A stretch of DNA of 64,000 bases from Flavobacterium sp. ACN2 (GCF_002303885.1 NZ_MRCM01000013.1:1-64000); one strand, 5' to 3'; positions 8,578 to 18,045 are shown, counted from the stretch's first letter. A program made the numbers and translations. Notes: generated by a model not told the origin, from the sequence alone.

Positions 8578-9294
8578 CTACTTAGAAGCCAATGCAACAT
8601 CAACTTCACTCTTCAAATCATTGATGCCTTCTTTCTTAAAAACAATTTTTCCATTTTCATACAAGATCAAAGTCGGAAAAACTTTTACTGTTTTTAAATC
8701 GGCAATAACTTGCGGACTGTCTTCCAATTCAATTTCTACGATTTTTAAATTGGTTCCGTATTCAGATCTGATGGTTTCTAAAACTGGTTTTACTTTTTTA
8801 CAAGGCGCGCAGTATTTGGAACCAATATCAACCAAAACCGTTTTGTTGTCGGCAATGATTTTATTGAATTCTGCCAATGACAATTTGCTTTTTAGATTGG
8901 AATAAAAAGGTTTTCCGTTTCCGATCCAGTTGGCAATTCCGCCCTCTAAACTATAGGCTTCAGAAAAGCCATTTTTTAATAATTCTTTTTCTAAAGCAAC
9001 ACTTCGACCAGCTCCGATAGAATAAATAAAAACGGGTTTAGTTTTATCTAATTTAGCAACAGATTGCGCGTAGTTTTCTGATTGAAGATTAAAGTTTACA
9101 GCGCCTTCAATATGATTCAAGGCAAATTCTTCAGAAGTTCTGGCATCAACAATCTGCGGATTTTTTTGACTTTTTATTTTCGAATAAAATGAATCTAACG
9201 ACAATGAGCTGTGACTTTCATTTTGCGAAAAAGCAGCAACTGCCCATAAAAAGGCAATTGCTGTTATACTGTTTTTTAAGATTTGATTTTTCAT
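8578..9294 (-). CDS. Exported rhodanese-like/thioredoxin fusion with inactive rhodanese loop
   Basis: This 238-residue protein begins with a signal peptide (cut near AFS/QN, residue 23). Residues about 30-130 are a rhodanese-like domain (VDARTSEEFALNHIEGAVN; LEGGIANWIGNGKP). The active-site loop reads Y-S92-I-G-A-G-R-S where functional rhodaneses have Cys, so sulfurtransfer is unlikely. Residues about 138-238 are a thioredoxin domain with redox motif C162-APC and the cis-Pro site VFPTLI. It should act in the periplasm as a disulfide reductase or carrier. It is flanked by the sulfatase and the hydroxylase-like gene (12-bp gap), so it may supply reduction to that enzyme or protect sulfur intermediates; both are inference. 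Confidence 0.85.
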   Translation of the reverse strand: MKNQILKNSITAIAFLWAVAAFSQNESHSSLSLDSFYSKIKSQKNPQIVDARTSEEFALNHIEGAVNFNLQSENYAQSVAKLDKTKPVFIYSIGAGRSVALEKELLKNGFSEAYSLEGGIANWIGNGKPFYSNLKSKLSLAEFNKIIADNKTVLVDIGSKYCAPCKKVKPVLETIRSEYGTNLKIVEIELEDSPQVIADLKTVKVFPTLILYENGKIVFKKEGINDLKSEVDVALASK

Positions 9295-9305
9295 ATCTAG
9301 AAGTA

Positions 9306-10361
9306 TTAAACTTGTTCTAATACAGGTGATGGAGTTTCTTCGGTAACCGTTTTTGGTTTTAGCGGAAGCGATAATACTCCCTCGGCAAGAGAACTGCCTT
9401 CTTTTTTAGATTTAAAAATTGGCCAAAGAAACTGTGCGTACCATTCTTCTTGTTTGTATGATTTTGTTCCGAATGATTTAGGGTATTGACGTGTAATTAA
9501 CCCTGTTCCGAAAATAACATCCCAGATAAAAAACATGTTCCCGAAGTTTCCTTTAAAATGACCAACGCCATCTCCGCTTGTATCAGCATGGTGCGCGTGA
9601 TGCGTTGCAGGAGTAGAAATCAGTCTTTCTAAAACCCATGCAATCGGGTGTAATACTTTGTATTTGTAAAAAGGTTTGTCCCATGGAATGCTTGAATGCG
9701 CTCCCAAAGTGATGAAACTTTTGATTACTAAAACAAATAAAGCAGGAAGACCTAAACCTAAATAGGTTAAAGTTGCTGTCAAATAAATTTGAGAAAAGAA
9801 AAGTGTATAAATAAAGTTTTGTCTAGAAGCCATCGCCATTCCCATATACGGAGCTGAATGGTGTGTTCTATGAAAACGCCATAAAAACGGAACTTGATGA
9901 TGCAATCTATGATACCAATATTGCGTTAAATCGTCTGCAATGGCAATTAAGAAAAAGCCTCCCCAAAACGGAACCCATGATAATGAGTTTGCTAAGTTTG
10001 GCAGTAAATAAGGTAAAGCAGTTAAACTAAAAAAAGCAATTACAGGAGGCAAAAGAAGTTTTGGCGCTAAGAAACAAACGATATCTATTTTGCGTTCTTC
10101 GCCAGTCCATTCATCATCGTATAAACCTGCTGCAAATTCGATAACTCCCAAAACAAGCATAAATACTGTTAATCCCCAAGTTCTGATATTGGCAAAAACG
10201 GGTTGTGCAAATTCTAAAAACGAAGGCAGTGTAATATGCGATTCACTTACAGCGCCACCCGTTAATTTAAAATAAAGGTAAATTGCCACTACAGGCAATG
10301 AATAAATGAAGAAACTTATCGTTAAGTCTCTCGTTAATTTTTCTTTTTGAACTATAGCCAT
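9306..10361 (-). CDS. Sterol desaturase/fatty acid hydroxylase superfamily membrane enzyme
   Basis: This 351-residue protein has several membrane helices and the di-iron histidine clusters of the superfamily: HRLHH (151-155), HRTHH (164-168), a lone His at about 222 and HHAHH (254-258). Members use O2 to hydroxylate or desaturate lipids, sterols or other hydrophobic molecules at the membrane. Placement between two sulfatases and a thioredoxin fusion suggests it attacks the carbon part of a sulfated amphiphile, or primes it for desulfation. The substrate is not readable from sequence. Confidence 0.87.
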   Translation of the reverse strand: MAIVQKEKLTRDLTISFFIYSLPVVAIYLYFKLTGGAVSESHITLPSFLEFAQPVFANIRTWGLTVFMLVLGVIEFAAGLYDDEWTGEERKIDIVCFLAPKLLLPPVIAFFSLTALPYLLPNLANSLSWVPFWGGFFLIAIADDLTQYWYHRLHHQVPFLWRFHRTHHSAPYMGMAMASRQNFIYTLFFSQIYLTATLTYLGLGLPALFVLVIKSFITLGAHSSIPWDKPFYKYKVLHPIAWVLERLISTPATHHAHHADTSGDGVGHFKGNFGNMFFIWDVIFGTGLITRQYPKSFGTKSYKQEEWYAQFLWPIFKSKKEGSSLAEGVLSLPLKPKTVTEETPSPVLEQV

Positions 10362-10367
10362 GATTTC

Positions 10368-10487
10368 TTATTTTAAAAATTGATTTACTACTGCTAATCC
10401 GCCAGCCAGAATCGCCAGTGGAACTAAAAACAAGATTATCCCAACGACAATCTTTTTTCCTATAATTTCATAATCTACTCGTTTCAT
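10368..10487 (-). CDS. Small single-span membrane peptide (39 aa)
   Basis: An ATG at 10487 opens MKRVDYEIIGKKIVVGIILF, continuing into a second hydrophobic part ending VVNQFLK and a TAA at 10368. It has a charged N-terminus followed by one transmembrane helix (about residues 12-34). The stop is 6 bp before the start of the hydroxylase-like gene on the same strand, so it should be cotranscribed and could be a small partner or stabiliser of that enzyme. I know no family for it; a conserved copy next to homologous hydroxylases would confirm it. Confidence 0.55.
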   Translation of the reverse strand: MKRVDYEIIGKKIVVGIILFLVPLAILAGGLAVVNQFLK

Positions 10488-10504
10488 AATTCTTCGTTTT
10501 ATAT

Positions 10505-10586
10505 CCTGCGAGGTTTTTCAAACCTTGTAAGGATGTTTTTTTTAAGCTTTTAATTTAAACCTACAAGGTTTTTGAAACCTTGCAGG
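10505..10586. repeat. Intergenic inverted repeat (CCTGCAAGG family, second copy)
   Basis: The arms CCTGCGAGGTTTTTCAAACC and GGTTTTTGAAACCTTGCAGG lie between the sulfatase stop and the small membrane ORF. It is the same family as 6673-6760, with several base changes. Confidence 0.7.
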
Positions 10587-10594
10587 TTCGATAA

Positions 10595-12511
10595 TTAGTT
10601 ATTGGTTCCTCCAGGTTTAGTTGCTTGTTTGATTAAGTCAGAAACTGTTTTTCCTTTGTCGGCACCAGTATTGTGAATTCTTCTGTTGTAAACATCCTGC
10701 CAGTCAATCAACGGATACACATTGTTTTCTTTTGCCTGTTCGTCAAATAATTTTTTAAGTTCAGCTAGTTTTTCAGGATATTTTTTTGCCAGATTATTAC
10801 GTTCGTTGAAATCTTCGTTTAGGTTATACAGTTCCCAAACATCGGTATCGAAGTTGCTCGGAGCAGGTTTTTCGTTGCTTCCTAAAGATTTTTTCACAGC
10901 AAAAGAATCTGGTAAATGTGCTGCAGAAGCTTTCCATCCATCTTTGTAGATTGCTCTGTTTCCAAAAATGTAGTAATACTGTACTTTGTGCAATGATTCG
11001 GCTTTCGGATTATCTAAAGAAGCTTGGAAAGAAGATCCTTGAATAATATCTTGTTTGATTCCTTTGATATATTCTGGCGCTTTAATTCCAGTGATAGCCA
11101 AAGTTGTCGGAAGTAAATCAGTCACATGGCTGTATTGGTTTCTAATGCCGCCTTTATCTTTAATTCCGTTTGGATAAAAAACGATCAATGGGTTACGTGT
11201 TCCACCTTCTGAATGCGCATCTTGTTTCCAGTTTTTGAAAGGAGCATTGGTTGCTAGCGCCCATCCTAAAGGATAATTGGTATTTAGACCTTTTGCTGTT
11301 CCGATTTCTCCAATATTATTTAAATTGCTTTGGAAATTCTCTTCATCTGTTTTTCCTTGAGCAAACAAACTCTGATTGATTGTTCCTTGTAAAGTTCCTT
11401 CTTTACTTGCTCCATTATCACCAATTGCTACAAAAATCAAGGTATTATCCAGCTGTCCGCTTTCTTTTAGATAATTTACAACTCGTCCAATTTCATAATC
11501 GGTATAGGTTAAGAATCCTGCGTAAACTTCCATGAATCTTGCGTATACTTTCTTTTGGTCTGGAGTTAATTTTTTCCATTCCGTAATTAAAGCGTTACGA
11601 TCTGGCAGTCCAGCATTTTGAGGAAAGATTCCCAATTTCTTTTGGTTTGCCAATACCTTTTCGCGGTAAACATCCCATCCTTCGTCAAATTTTCCTTTAT
11701 ATGGTTCAACCCATTTTTCAGCAACCTGATGAGGTGCGTGAACAGCTCCTGGCGCATAGTACAAGAAGAACGGTTTTCCTGGTGCTGCTTTTTGTTGTTT
11801 TTGGATGTAACTGATGGCTTTGTCTGTAATCAATTCATTCAAATGACGTCCGTCAGGTTTAATATGAACTTGATCTTCTACCAAATCAGGATTGTATTGA
11901 TCGGTTTGAGAACCTAAGAATCCGTAGAAATGATCGAAACCTTTTCCAGTTGGCCAACGGTCAAACGGACCAGCATCTGAGGCTTCCTCGTCTGGCGTAA
12001 CGCCATATTTTCCAACAGCAAAAGTGTTGTATCCATTATCGCGAAGAATCTCTGCAATTGTTCCTTTATCAGAAGGAATTCTTCCGTCCCAGCCTGGGAA
12101 ACCTGCGGATAAAATAGTATGAGAAAATCCACTAACGTGAACTCTTCCTGAGTTTCTACCAGTCAATAAAGCCGCACGGGTAGGGGCGCAAATTGCTGTT
12201 GTATGGAAGTTGGTATAACGCAAACCATTATTTGCCAGATTATCAAAAGTAGGAGTGTTGATTAAACCTCCAAAAGTGCTTGAAGCTCCAAATCCAACAT
12301 CGTCTAAAAGAATCCAAACAATATTCGGAGCGCCTTTTGGAGCCGTTACAGGATCTGGCCAATATTCTTTAGAATCAGCTAAAGTTTTACCAATTGTACC
12401 CTTAAATTCTTGTTTGTCCTGTGCAAATCCTAATTGTGCAATTAGGACAGCAGTAATCAAAAGCCCTTTCTTAGAGCCTTTGATTGAAATGCTATTTTTT
12501 AAATTTTTCAT
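10595..12511 (-). CDS. Exported arylsulfatase (Pseudomonas AtsA-like)
   Basis: This 638-residue enzyme carries a signal peptide (cut near FA/QD, residue 30). Asp70-Asp71 (WILLDDVGFGASSTFGG) bind metal, and C108-APTR with AALLTGRN is the sulfatase signature with formylglycine precursor Cys108. The segment GWDVYREKVLANQKKLGI and the overall length match the group of arylsulfatases typified by Pseudomonas AtsA, which elsewhere is made under sulfate limitation. It follows SusD by 31 bp, so uptake proteins and enzyme form one operon. With the long leaders of the susC genes this argues for sulfur scavenging rather than carbon catabolism. Confidence 0.93.
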   Translation of the reverse strand: MKNLKNSISIKGSKKGLLITAVLIAQLGFAQDKQEFKGTIGKTLADSKEYWPDPVTAPKGAPNIVWILLDDVGFGASSTFGGLINTPTFDNLANNGLRYTNFHTTAICAPTRAALLTGRNSGRVHVSGFSHTILSAGFPGWDGRIPSDKGTIAEILRDNGYNTFAVGKYGVTPDEEASDAGPFDRWPTGKGFDHFYGFLGSQTDQYNPDLVEDQVHIKPDGRHLNELITDKAISYIQKQQKAAPGKPFFLYYAPGAVHAPHQVAEKWVEPYKGKFDEGWDVYREKVLANQKKLGIFPQNAGLPDRNALITEWKKLTPDQKKVYARFMEVYAGFLTYTDYEIGRVVNYLKESGQLDNTLIFVAIGDNGASKEGTLQGTINQSLFAQGKTDEENFQSNLNNIGEIGTAKGLNTNYPLGWALATNAPFKNWKQDAHSEGGTRNPLIVFYPNGIKDKGGIRNQYSHVTDLLPTTLAITGIKAPEYIKGIKQDIIQGSSFQASLDNPKAESLHKVQYYYIFGNRAIYKDGWKASAAHLPDSFAVKKSLGSNEKPAPSNFDTDVWELYNLNEDFNERNNLAKKYPEKLAELKKLFDEQAKENNVYPLIDWQDVYNRRIHNTGADKGKTVSDLIKQATKPGGTNN

Positions 12512-12542
12512 TTTTTATAGTTTTTTAGTTATATGGTTTTAA

Positions 12543-14015
12543 TTAATATCCAGGATTCTGAGGTAATCCGTCAGGGTTGATATTTCTTTCGCTTTGCGGA
12601 ATTGGATACAGATTATTTCGTTCTGAAACTGAGTTTTTGGCTGTAACTTTTTTCACTTCAGTAACCAATGTTCCCCATCTTACCAAATCGTACCAGCGTT
12701 GTCCTTCTTGAACAAATTCTTTTTTACGCTCTTCTTGAATTGCTGCTCTAAAAGAGGTCTGATTTAATCCAACTAAATCGACAGAAGCATCTGGAGTTGT
12801 AATTGGTTTTCCAAAAGCTCTTCTGCGAACTTGATTGATTAATTCGTAAGCTTCTGCAGTTGGTCCGCCTTGTTCATTTATCGCTTCCGCTAAAGACAAA
12901 AGGATGTCGGCATAGCGAATAACAGGAAAGTTGATTGCTACGTTTGAAGGTGTCGCCAGATTAGACAAATCCAAGTATTTTTTGAAGATTGGTTTCGGAA
13001 AAGTATAAAGTGTTCCCGTTGACGGATTAAGCAATTGTTTGGCATAACTCACATCTCTTCTTTTGTCACCAGGCGCATAAATATCATAAAATAAAGCAAC
13101 ATCTGAGATAATATCTGCTGGTTCTGTTGCGGTAAATCCAGTAAAAGAAGTTGCCTGAAAAGTACTTCCGCTAGAACCATTTCCTGCTTGATTTGGCTCA
13201 AATTGAACCGAGAAAATATGCTCTTTTCCGTTCTTTTTTGTTTTAGTGAAAATATCTTGGAAATCTTCAAACAACGCGTATCCATAACCTCCATCAATTA
13301 CTTCTCTAGATTTTGCAATGGCATTTGGCCAGTCTTTTCTAGTCAGATATACTTTTGCTAAAATCGCTTTTGCAGCTCCCGATGTAGCGCGCCCAGCATC
13401 TGCTGTAGTATACGTTTTTGGAAGAGCTTCAGCATCTGTCAAGTCTTTAATAATTTGATTGTACACTTCGTCAACCGTAGAGCGATTGGTTTTTAGATCT
13501 CCCAAATTGATAGAAGTCGCTTCGTGCAAAACAATTGGAACACCGCCCCAAAGACGAACTGCTTGAAAGTACAAAAGGGCTCTAATAAATTTGGCTTCAT
13601 TGATCAATCTGGTTTTGATAATGTCTGAACCTGATACTTTCGGAATATTATCAATAGAAACATTGGCTCTGTTGATTCCGTTATAAATTTGTCTCCAAGC
13701 CACTTGAACACGATCTGAAGTAGCATCATGCGTTAAACTGCTCAAAGCTCTAACTTGCGGATTGGTTGCCGAAACTCCTGCAGCAGCATAATCAGAACCC
13801 ATATCTGTTAAGAAATAAAGGTTTCTACCAAACAAACTCTGCTCGCCTGGATCAAGGCTTAAAGAAGCGTAAACTGCAGTTACACTTGCAGTAGCATCAT
13901 CTTGCGTGACAAAATAATTGTCTTCGGTTACAAAAGAGGTTGGTGTTACCTCAAGATCAGCGCACGATACTAATAGACCGGCACTTAAAAGGAATGTTAT
14001 AATTATCTTTTTCAT
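12543..14015 (-). CDS. SusD/RagB-family outer-membrane lipoprotein
   Basis: This 490-residue protein has a lipoprotein signal ending LLVSC (Cys18). SusD landmarks are INEAKFIRALLYFQAVRLWG, VIRYADILLSLAEAINEQGG and YPIPQSERNINPDG. It follows its SusC by 15 bp. It is paralogous to the SusD at 186-1634 through its whole length, so the two SusC/D pairs probably arose by duplication and may take related ligands. Confidence 0.93.
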   Translation of the reverse strand: MKKIIITFLLSAGLLVSCADLEVTPTSFVTEDNYFVTQDDATASVTAVYASLSLDPGEQSLFGRNLYFLTDMGSDYAAAGVSATNPQVRALSSLTHDATSDRVQVAWRQIYNGINRANVSIDNIPKVSGSDIIKTRLINEAKFIRALLYFQAVRLWGGVPIVLHEATSINLGDLKTNRSTVDEVYNQIIKDLTDAEALPKTYTTADAGRATSGAAKAILAKVYLTRKDWPNAIAKSREVIDGGYGYALFEDFQDIFTKTKKNGKEHIFSVQFEPNQAGNGSSGSTFQATSFTGFTATEPADIISDVALFYDIYAPGDKRRDVSYAKQLLNPSTGTLYTFPKPIFKKYLDLSNLATPSNVAINFPVIRYADILLSLAEAINEQGGPTAEAYELINQVRRRAFGKPITTPDASVDLVGLNQTSFRAAIQEERKKEFVQEGQRWYDLVRWGTLVTEVKKVTAKNSVSERNNLYPIPQSERNINPDGLPQNPGY

Positions 14016-14030
14016 TATATATTTTTTTAC

Positions 14031-17000
14031 TTAGAAAGTTACGTTCAAGCCCGAAATGAATGTTTTGGAGTTTGGATAAGAACCAAAATCAATTCCTGGA
14101 TATAAGTTGTTTTGTTCGTATGAACTTACCTCTGGATCATAGCCAGTATATTTCGTCCACGTGATGAGGTTTTCTGCTGAGATGTAGATTTTTACACTCT
14201 TGGTTCCCAGTTTTTTAGAAACGCTTTTTGGCAACGTGTATCCTAATGTTATTAGTTTTAATCGTAAGAAAGAAGCATCTTCTACGTAGCGCTCAGAAAC
14301 AATTCCAAGAGGAGAACTAGAGGCTCTCGGGATTTCGTTGCTCGGATTGGTTGGTGTCCAACGGTCATTCAATGTAGACGCGGCATTGGTTCCAAGAGTC
14401 GAAATTTCTAACTGCTGATTTAAAGCATTGAAGATTTTTCCGCCGTACGCTCCTTGAAAAGAGAAATTCAAATCAAAATCATTGTATGAAATGGTGTTAC
14501 TGAAACTTCCAACAAATTTTGGCTGAGAAGTGCCTAGATTTCCTTTGTCAAGAGCTGTAATAACACCATCTCCGTTGGTATCCACATATTTTCTGTCACC
14601 CACTTTTGTGTTCGCTAAACTGTTGATTTTTGGTTGTGTATTAACTTCTTCCTGAGTCTGAAAAATTCCGTTGGTTTTATATCCCCAGAAACTTCCCAAA
14701 GGCAAACCTACTTTTACAATAACAGGCTGTTGCTGTAGCAAAGAACCATTTGGAACTACTGGGAAAAATTCGTTTACACCATTTCCGATCTCAGTAACTT
14801 TGTTTCGGTTTAAAGAAAATACGATATTGGAGTTCCAAGCGAAGTTTTCTGTTTTTATATTTTCTGTTGTTAAACCAACCTCAAAACCTTTATTTTCAAC
14901 TCCTCCAATGTTCTGAAGCACTGTCGCGTAGCCAGAACTCAACGGCACTGGAACGTTGATTAACAGGTCTTTTGTCTTTTTGTAATATACATCAAAAACA
15001 AAATTGATTTTTCGGTCTAATAAGGATAAATCCAATCCAACGTTATACTGATTTGTTTTTTCCCATTTCAAATCTGGATTGGCCAATCGAGTAGGAGCTA
15101 AACCGGTGTATAAAGTTCCGCCAAAAGAGTAATTTACAGATCCCATAGAAGCCAACGGTAGATAATTTCCAATTTCTTGGTTTCCTGTTGTTCCCGCTGT
15201 AATTCTCAGTTTAGCTTCTGTTACGCCTTTAATGTTATTAGCAAATTCTTCATCGGTAATATTCCATGAAAATCCAGCAGAAGGAAAATAACCCCAAAGT
15301 GATTCTGAACCAAATCTAGAAGAACCATCTGCACGCCCAGAAAGCGTAAAGTTGTATTTTCCTTTATAAGAATAATTCACTCTTGCAAGCCATGATTTTA
15401 GTACGCTTTCATAAGCATCACTATATGGTTTTACGGGTACGCCGTCTTGAATAGCATTGTAAGTATTGGCATCGTTTACAAAAGTTTGAGCTCCTGCATT
15501 TACAACTTCGCCTTTTGTATATTGAAGCGTGTAACCTCCTAAAGCAGAAAACTTATGATTTTCGCCGAAATGAGTGTTGTAATTTAGTGTGTTTTCATTT
15601 AAAACAGAACCAACTGACCTTTCACCAATAGAAGCCAAACCTTTTGTTCCTGCTCCTGTAGTAGTATTTGATGGCGCGTAATAGTTTTGTTTTGTATTTA
15701 AAACATCACCGCTAACCGCAACTTTTGCAGTTAATTCTTTATTGAATTTATATTCGCCAAATAAGCTAGTTAGGATTCTGTTTAATTTAGTTTCGTTGGT
15801 TGTATTATCTAAGTCGTTAATTGGATTCGGGAAATAACCATTTACAGAAGTTGCATAAGGATTGTTGGTGACATTATAACTTCCATCTGCATTTTTAATT
15901 GGAACTACGGGAGCATTCAAAACCACACTAACAAGCGGGTTCGGATTTCGTCCTGCTGCCGCACCGCCATTTGTACCAACTCCATTTGCAATTGAATTGG
16001 TATAGTTGGCATTTACGCCAAATTTGAATTTCTGAGAATAATTTCTTTCGTAGTTAACTCGAAGTGAAATACGTTTAAAATCAGAACCTAAAACGATACC
16101 ATCTTGATCAAAATAGCCAGCAGAAACTGCATATCTCGATTTTTCGTCACCGCCTGAAAAAGATAGATTATGACTTTGAACGGGTGCCGCAGTGATAAAT
16201 GCTGCAGACTGCCAATCGTAATTTCCAGAAGTTTTTAAAGCCTCAATTTGGGCAGCAGAGAAAGAAGGCGCCTGACCAATACTTGCCTGAACGTCGTTTC
16301 TTAAACTTGCCCATTCGCTGGCATTCATTAGTTTTAGTTTTTTTGAAATATTCTGGAATCCGAAATAGCCTTGGTACGAAATATTATCTTGTCCTTTTGT
16401 TCCTTTTTTAGTAGTAATAATTACAACTCCATTTGCACCACGCGAACCATAAATTGCTGTTGCCGATGCATCTTTAAGAACTTCTATCGATTCAATATCA
16501 GCAGGGTTAATAGTTGACAGAACATTTACACTTGCTCCGGCATAAGTTACTCCAGCGCCACTATTGCTGTTATCATTATAAATTAAAATTCCATCAACAA
16601 CATGTAGCGGTTCGTTACCAGCAGTAATAGAGTTTCCTCCGCGAATGCGGACACTTGAAGAAGCGCCTGGACGACCAGAACTTTGTGTAACTACAACTCC
16701 AGCTACAGCGCCTCTTAAAAGATTATCTGCCGAAGAAGTGACCTGAGATAAATTGGCTTTTGGAACCGATGATACAGAACCTGTAATGTCTTTTCTTTTT
16801 TGAGTTCCGTAACCCACAACAACCAATTCGTCTAGCTCTTGGCGTTCTTCTTTAAGGTTAATGATTACTGGATTTTTCTCAACAATTACTTCTATTTTTT
16901 TATATCCGATGTAAGTTACAATCAAAGTGTAAGGAAATTTCTGTCCCGTCTGAAAATAAAATTTTCCTTCTGCATCTGTAACAACGCCGTGAGTTGTTCC

Positions 17001-17162
17001 TTTAATGGTTACAGAAGCGCCGATAATGGGCTGATTTGTAATGTCATCTACAACAGTTCCGTCTAATTTTGATTGTATAAGCGGGGTGGTATTCTGGGCT
17101 TGTATTCCTGCCGTTAGGAAGAGTAGAAACAGCAGTATGTGTATGTTTAACTTTTTTTTCAT
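14031..17162 (-). CDS. SusC/RagA-family TonB-dependent outer-membrane transporter
   Basis: This 1043-residue receptor has a signal peptide (cut near GIQA/QN, residue 22), a carboxypeptidase-regulatory-like domain (residues about 30-105, sharing TGQKFPYTLIV and GKFYFQ with the other SusC), a plug with DASATAIYGSRGANGVVIIT, and a barrel ending in the usual C-terminal aromatic (NVTF). It heads the sulfatase operon. Its ATG is 59 nt downstream of the stop of a short leader ORF shared with the other susC. Confidence 0.94.
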   Translation of the reverse strand: MKKKLNIHILLFLLFLTAGIQAQNTTPLIQSKLDGTVVDDITNQPIIGASVTIKGTTHGVVTDAEGKFYFQTGQKFPYTLIVTYIGYKKIEVIVEKNPVIINLKEERQELDELVVVGYGTQKRKDITGSVSSVPKANLSQVTSSADNLLRGAVAGVVVTQSSGRPGASSSVRIRGGNSITAGNEPLHVVDGILIYNDNSNSGAGVTYAGASVNVLSTINPADIESIEVLKDASATAIYGSRGANGVVIITTKKGTKGQDNISYQGYFGFQNISKKLKLMNASEWASLRNDVQASIGQAPSFSAAQIEALKTSGNYDWQSAAFITAAPVQSHNLSFSGGDEKSRYAVSAGYFDQDGIVLGSDFKRISLRVNYERNYSQKFKFGVNANYTNSIANGVGTNGGAAAGRNPNPLVSVVLNAPVVPIKNADGSYNVTNNPYATSVNGYFPNPINDLDNTTNETKLNRILTSLFGEYKFNKELTAKVAVSGDVLNTKQNYYAPSNTTTGAGTKGLASIGERSVGSVLNENTLNYNTHFGENHKFSALGGYTLQYTKGEVVNAGAQTFVNDANTYNAIQDGVPVKPYSDAYESVLKSWLARVNYSYKGKYNFTLSGRADGSSRFGSESLWGYFPSAGFSWNITDEEFANNIKGVTEAKLRITAGTTGNQEIGNYLPLASMGSVNYSFGGTLYTGLAPTRLANPDLKWEKTNQYNVGLDLSLLDRKINFVFDVYYKKTKDLLINVPVPLSSGYATVLQNIGGVENKGFEVGLTTENIKTENFAWNSNIVFSLNRNKVTEIGNGVNEFFPVVPNGSLLQQQPVIVKVGLPLGSFWGYKTNGIFQTQEEVNTQPKINSLANTKVGDRKYVDTNGDGVITALDKGNLGTSQPKFVGSFSNTISYNDFDLNFSFQGAYGGKIFNALNQQLEISTLGTNAASTLNDRWTPTNPSNEIPRASSSPLGIVSERYVEDASFLRLKLITLGYTLPKSVSKKLGTKSVKIYISAENLITWTKYTGYDPEVSSYEQNNLYPGIDFGSYPNSKTFISGLNVTF

Positions 17163-17221
17163 TTCTTTGTGTTGGTTTTAAGTAATTAACAAGACGCCCT
17201 GAGCACTGTTTATACAGCACT

Positions 17222-17269
17222 CTAAAAGTGTTCTTGATTTAGTGATAAATGTTCTTTAAGCCTTGCCAT
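17222..17269 (-). CDS. Short upstream ORF (15 aa) in the susC leader; candidate leader peptide
   Basis: The ORF encodes MARLKEHLSLNQEHF and stops at TAG (17222-17224), 59 nt before the susC start. The first ten residues match the ORF at 4706-4789 exactly despite two silent base changes, and the sequences diverge right after. Unlike the other copy it has no cysteine and ends earlier. The same hairpin covers its start codon. Confidence 0.55.
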   Translation of the reverse strand: MARLKEHLSLNQEHF

Positions 17270-17289
17270 TTCTGTTGCCGCAGAAATGG
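17266..17289 (-). promoter_or_regulatory. Conserved hairpin covering the leader-ORF start codon, copy 2
   Basis: A 9-bp stem (CCATTTCTG/CAGAAATGG) with a six-base loop, identical to the one at 4786-4809. In this copy it is followed on the transcript by the short ORF. Confidence 0.55.
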
Positions 17290-17516
17290 CTTTTTTTATT
17301 TACAGCAACAGGTTTGCAATGTTTTCATTTTAGTTTCTTTTAGTTGTTGGTTATTTAATTTGTTGAATAATAGGTATGATTTCAAGAATCTAATCCAACA
17401 CAATTGAATGCATCGGAGAGATTTTTGGTTAAAATTCAGTAAATATTTTTGGTGGTGTTTTTTTTGATTTGCTTTGATATGTATTCTAAAGGCAAACAAA
17501 ATAAAAGTAGATTATT

Positions 17517-17596
17517 AACAACAGAAACACATATAACAAATAGTGCTATAAGTGTATTTTTTAGGAAGAATGTAACGCGATATGCTTTCTGTTGTT
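17517..17596 (-). ncRNA. Putative structured leader-RNA domain, copy 2
   Basis: AACAACAGAAA (17517-17527) and TTTCTGTTGTT (17586-17596) form a perfect 11-bp closing stem around an 80-nt element. The length and the core segment match 5003-5082, while the stem sequence differs in part, as expected if pairing rather than sequence is kept. Class unknown to me. Confidence 0.45.
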
Positions 17597-17655
17597 TTCA
17601 CAATAATAATTTTTATAGTTTGAAATATTATCTTAAACTCTACTAATCCTATAGA

Positions 17656-17686
17656 CAAAGTTAAATTTTATATAATAAAAACCAAA
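17656..17686 (-). promoter_or_regulatory. Bacteroidota promoter of the susC/sulfatase operon leader
   Basis: TTTG (17683-17686) and TAACTTTG (17656-17663) on the minus strand are spaced 19 bp, as at the other susC promoter, and are followed by the same TCTATAGGATTAGTAGAGTT. The leader is about 487 nt long. Between this promoter and the divergent narK promoter (17690-18040) I see only AT-rich sequence without genes. Confidence 0.75.
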
Positions 17687-18045
17687 AGTTTGTAAAGTTT
17701 TTTTCAAAAAAATATTTGTTTAGTTTATAATCTAAAGAATTGATTCTCTTGAAATGCCTTATTTCAATTGATTTCGTGCTAAATTATTGATTCACAGAAA
17801 TGTTAAATTTAAAATTAGAAATAAAGTAAAAAATGTAGTATTTATACCCTTTTTTTATAAATATAAGAGTACCTAAGACGTAAAATGGAGCTCTTAAAAC
17901 GTCTGAAAACCATCTTTATAATATTAATTTATAAAAAAATAATAGAGCACATATTCTTTCTTTGTGTTGCAATTGGTTGTTTTATAAATATTTATTTTTC
18001 AATAATTAACGTTTTATTTTAGTAAAATACCTTTTTATCCTTAAT

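Noticed and set aside
8426..8905. Plus-strand frame of 159 codons
   Set aside because: It runs across an inverted repeat and antisense to the rhodanese-thioredoxin gene; no start context or family features.
186..17162. Reading the SusC/D region as a polysaccharide utilization locus
   Set aside because: No glycoside hydrolase, polysaccharide lyase or carbohydrate-binding gene is present; the enzymes are sulfatases and redox proteins.
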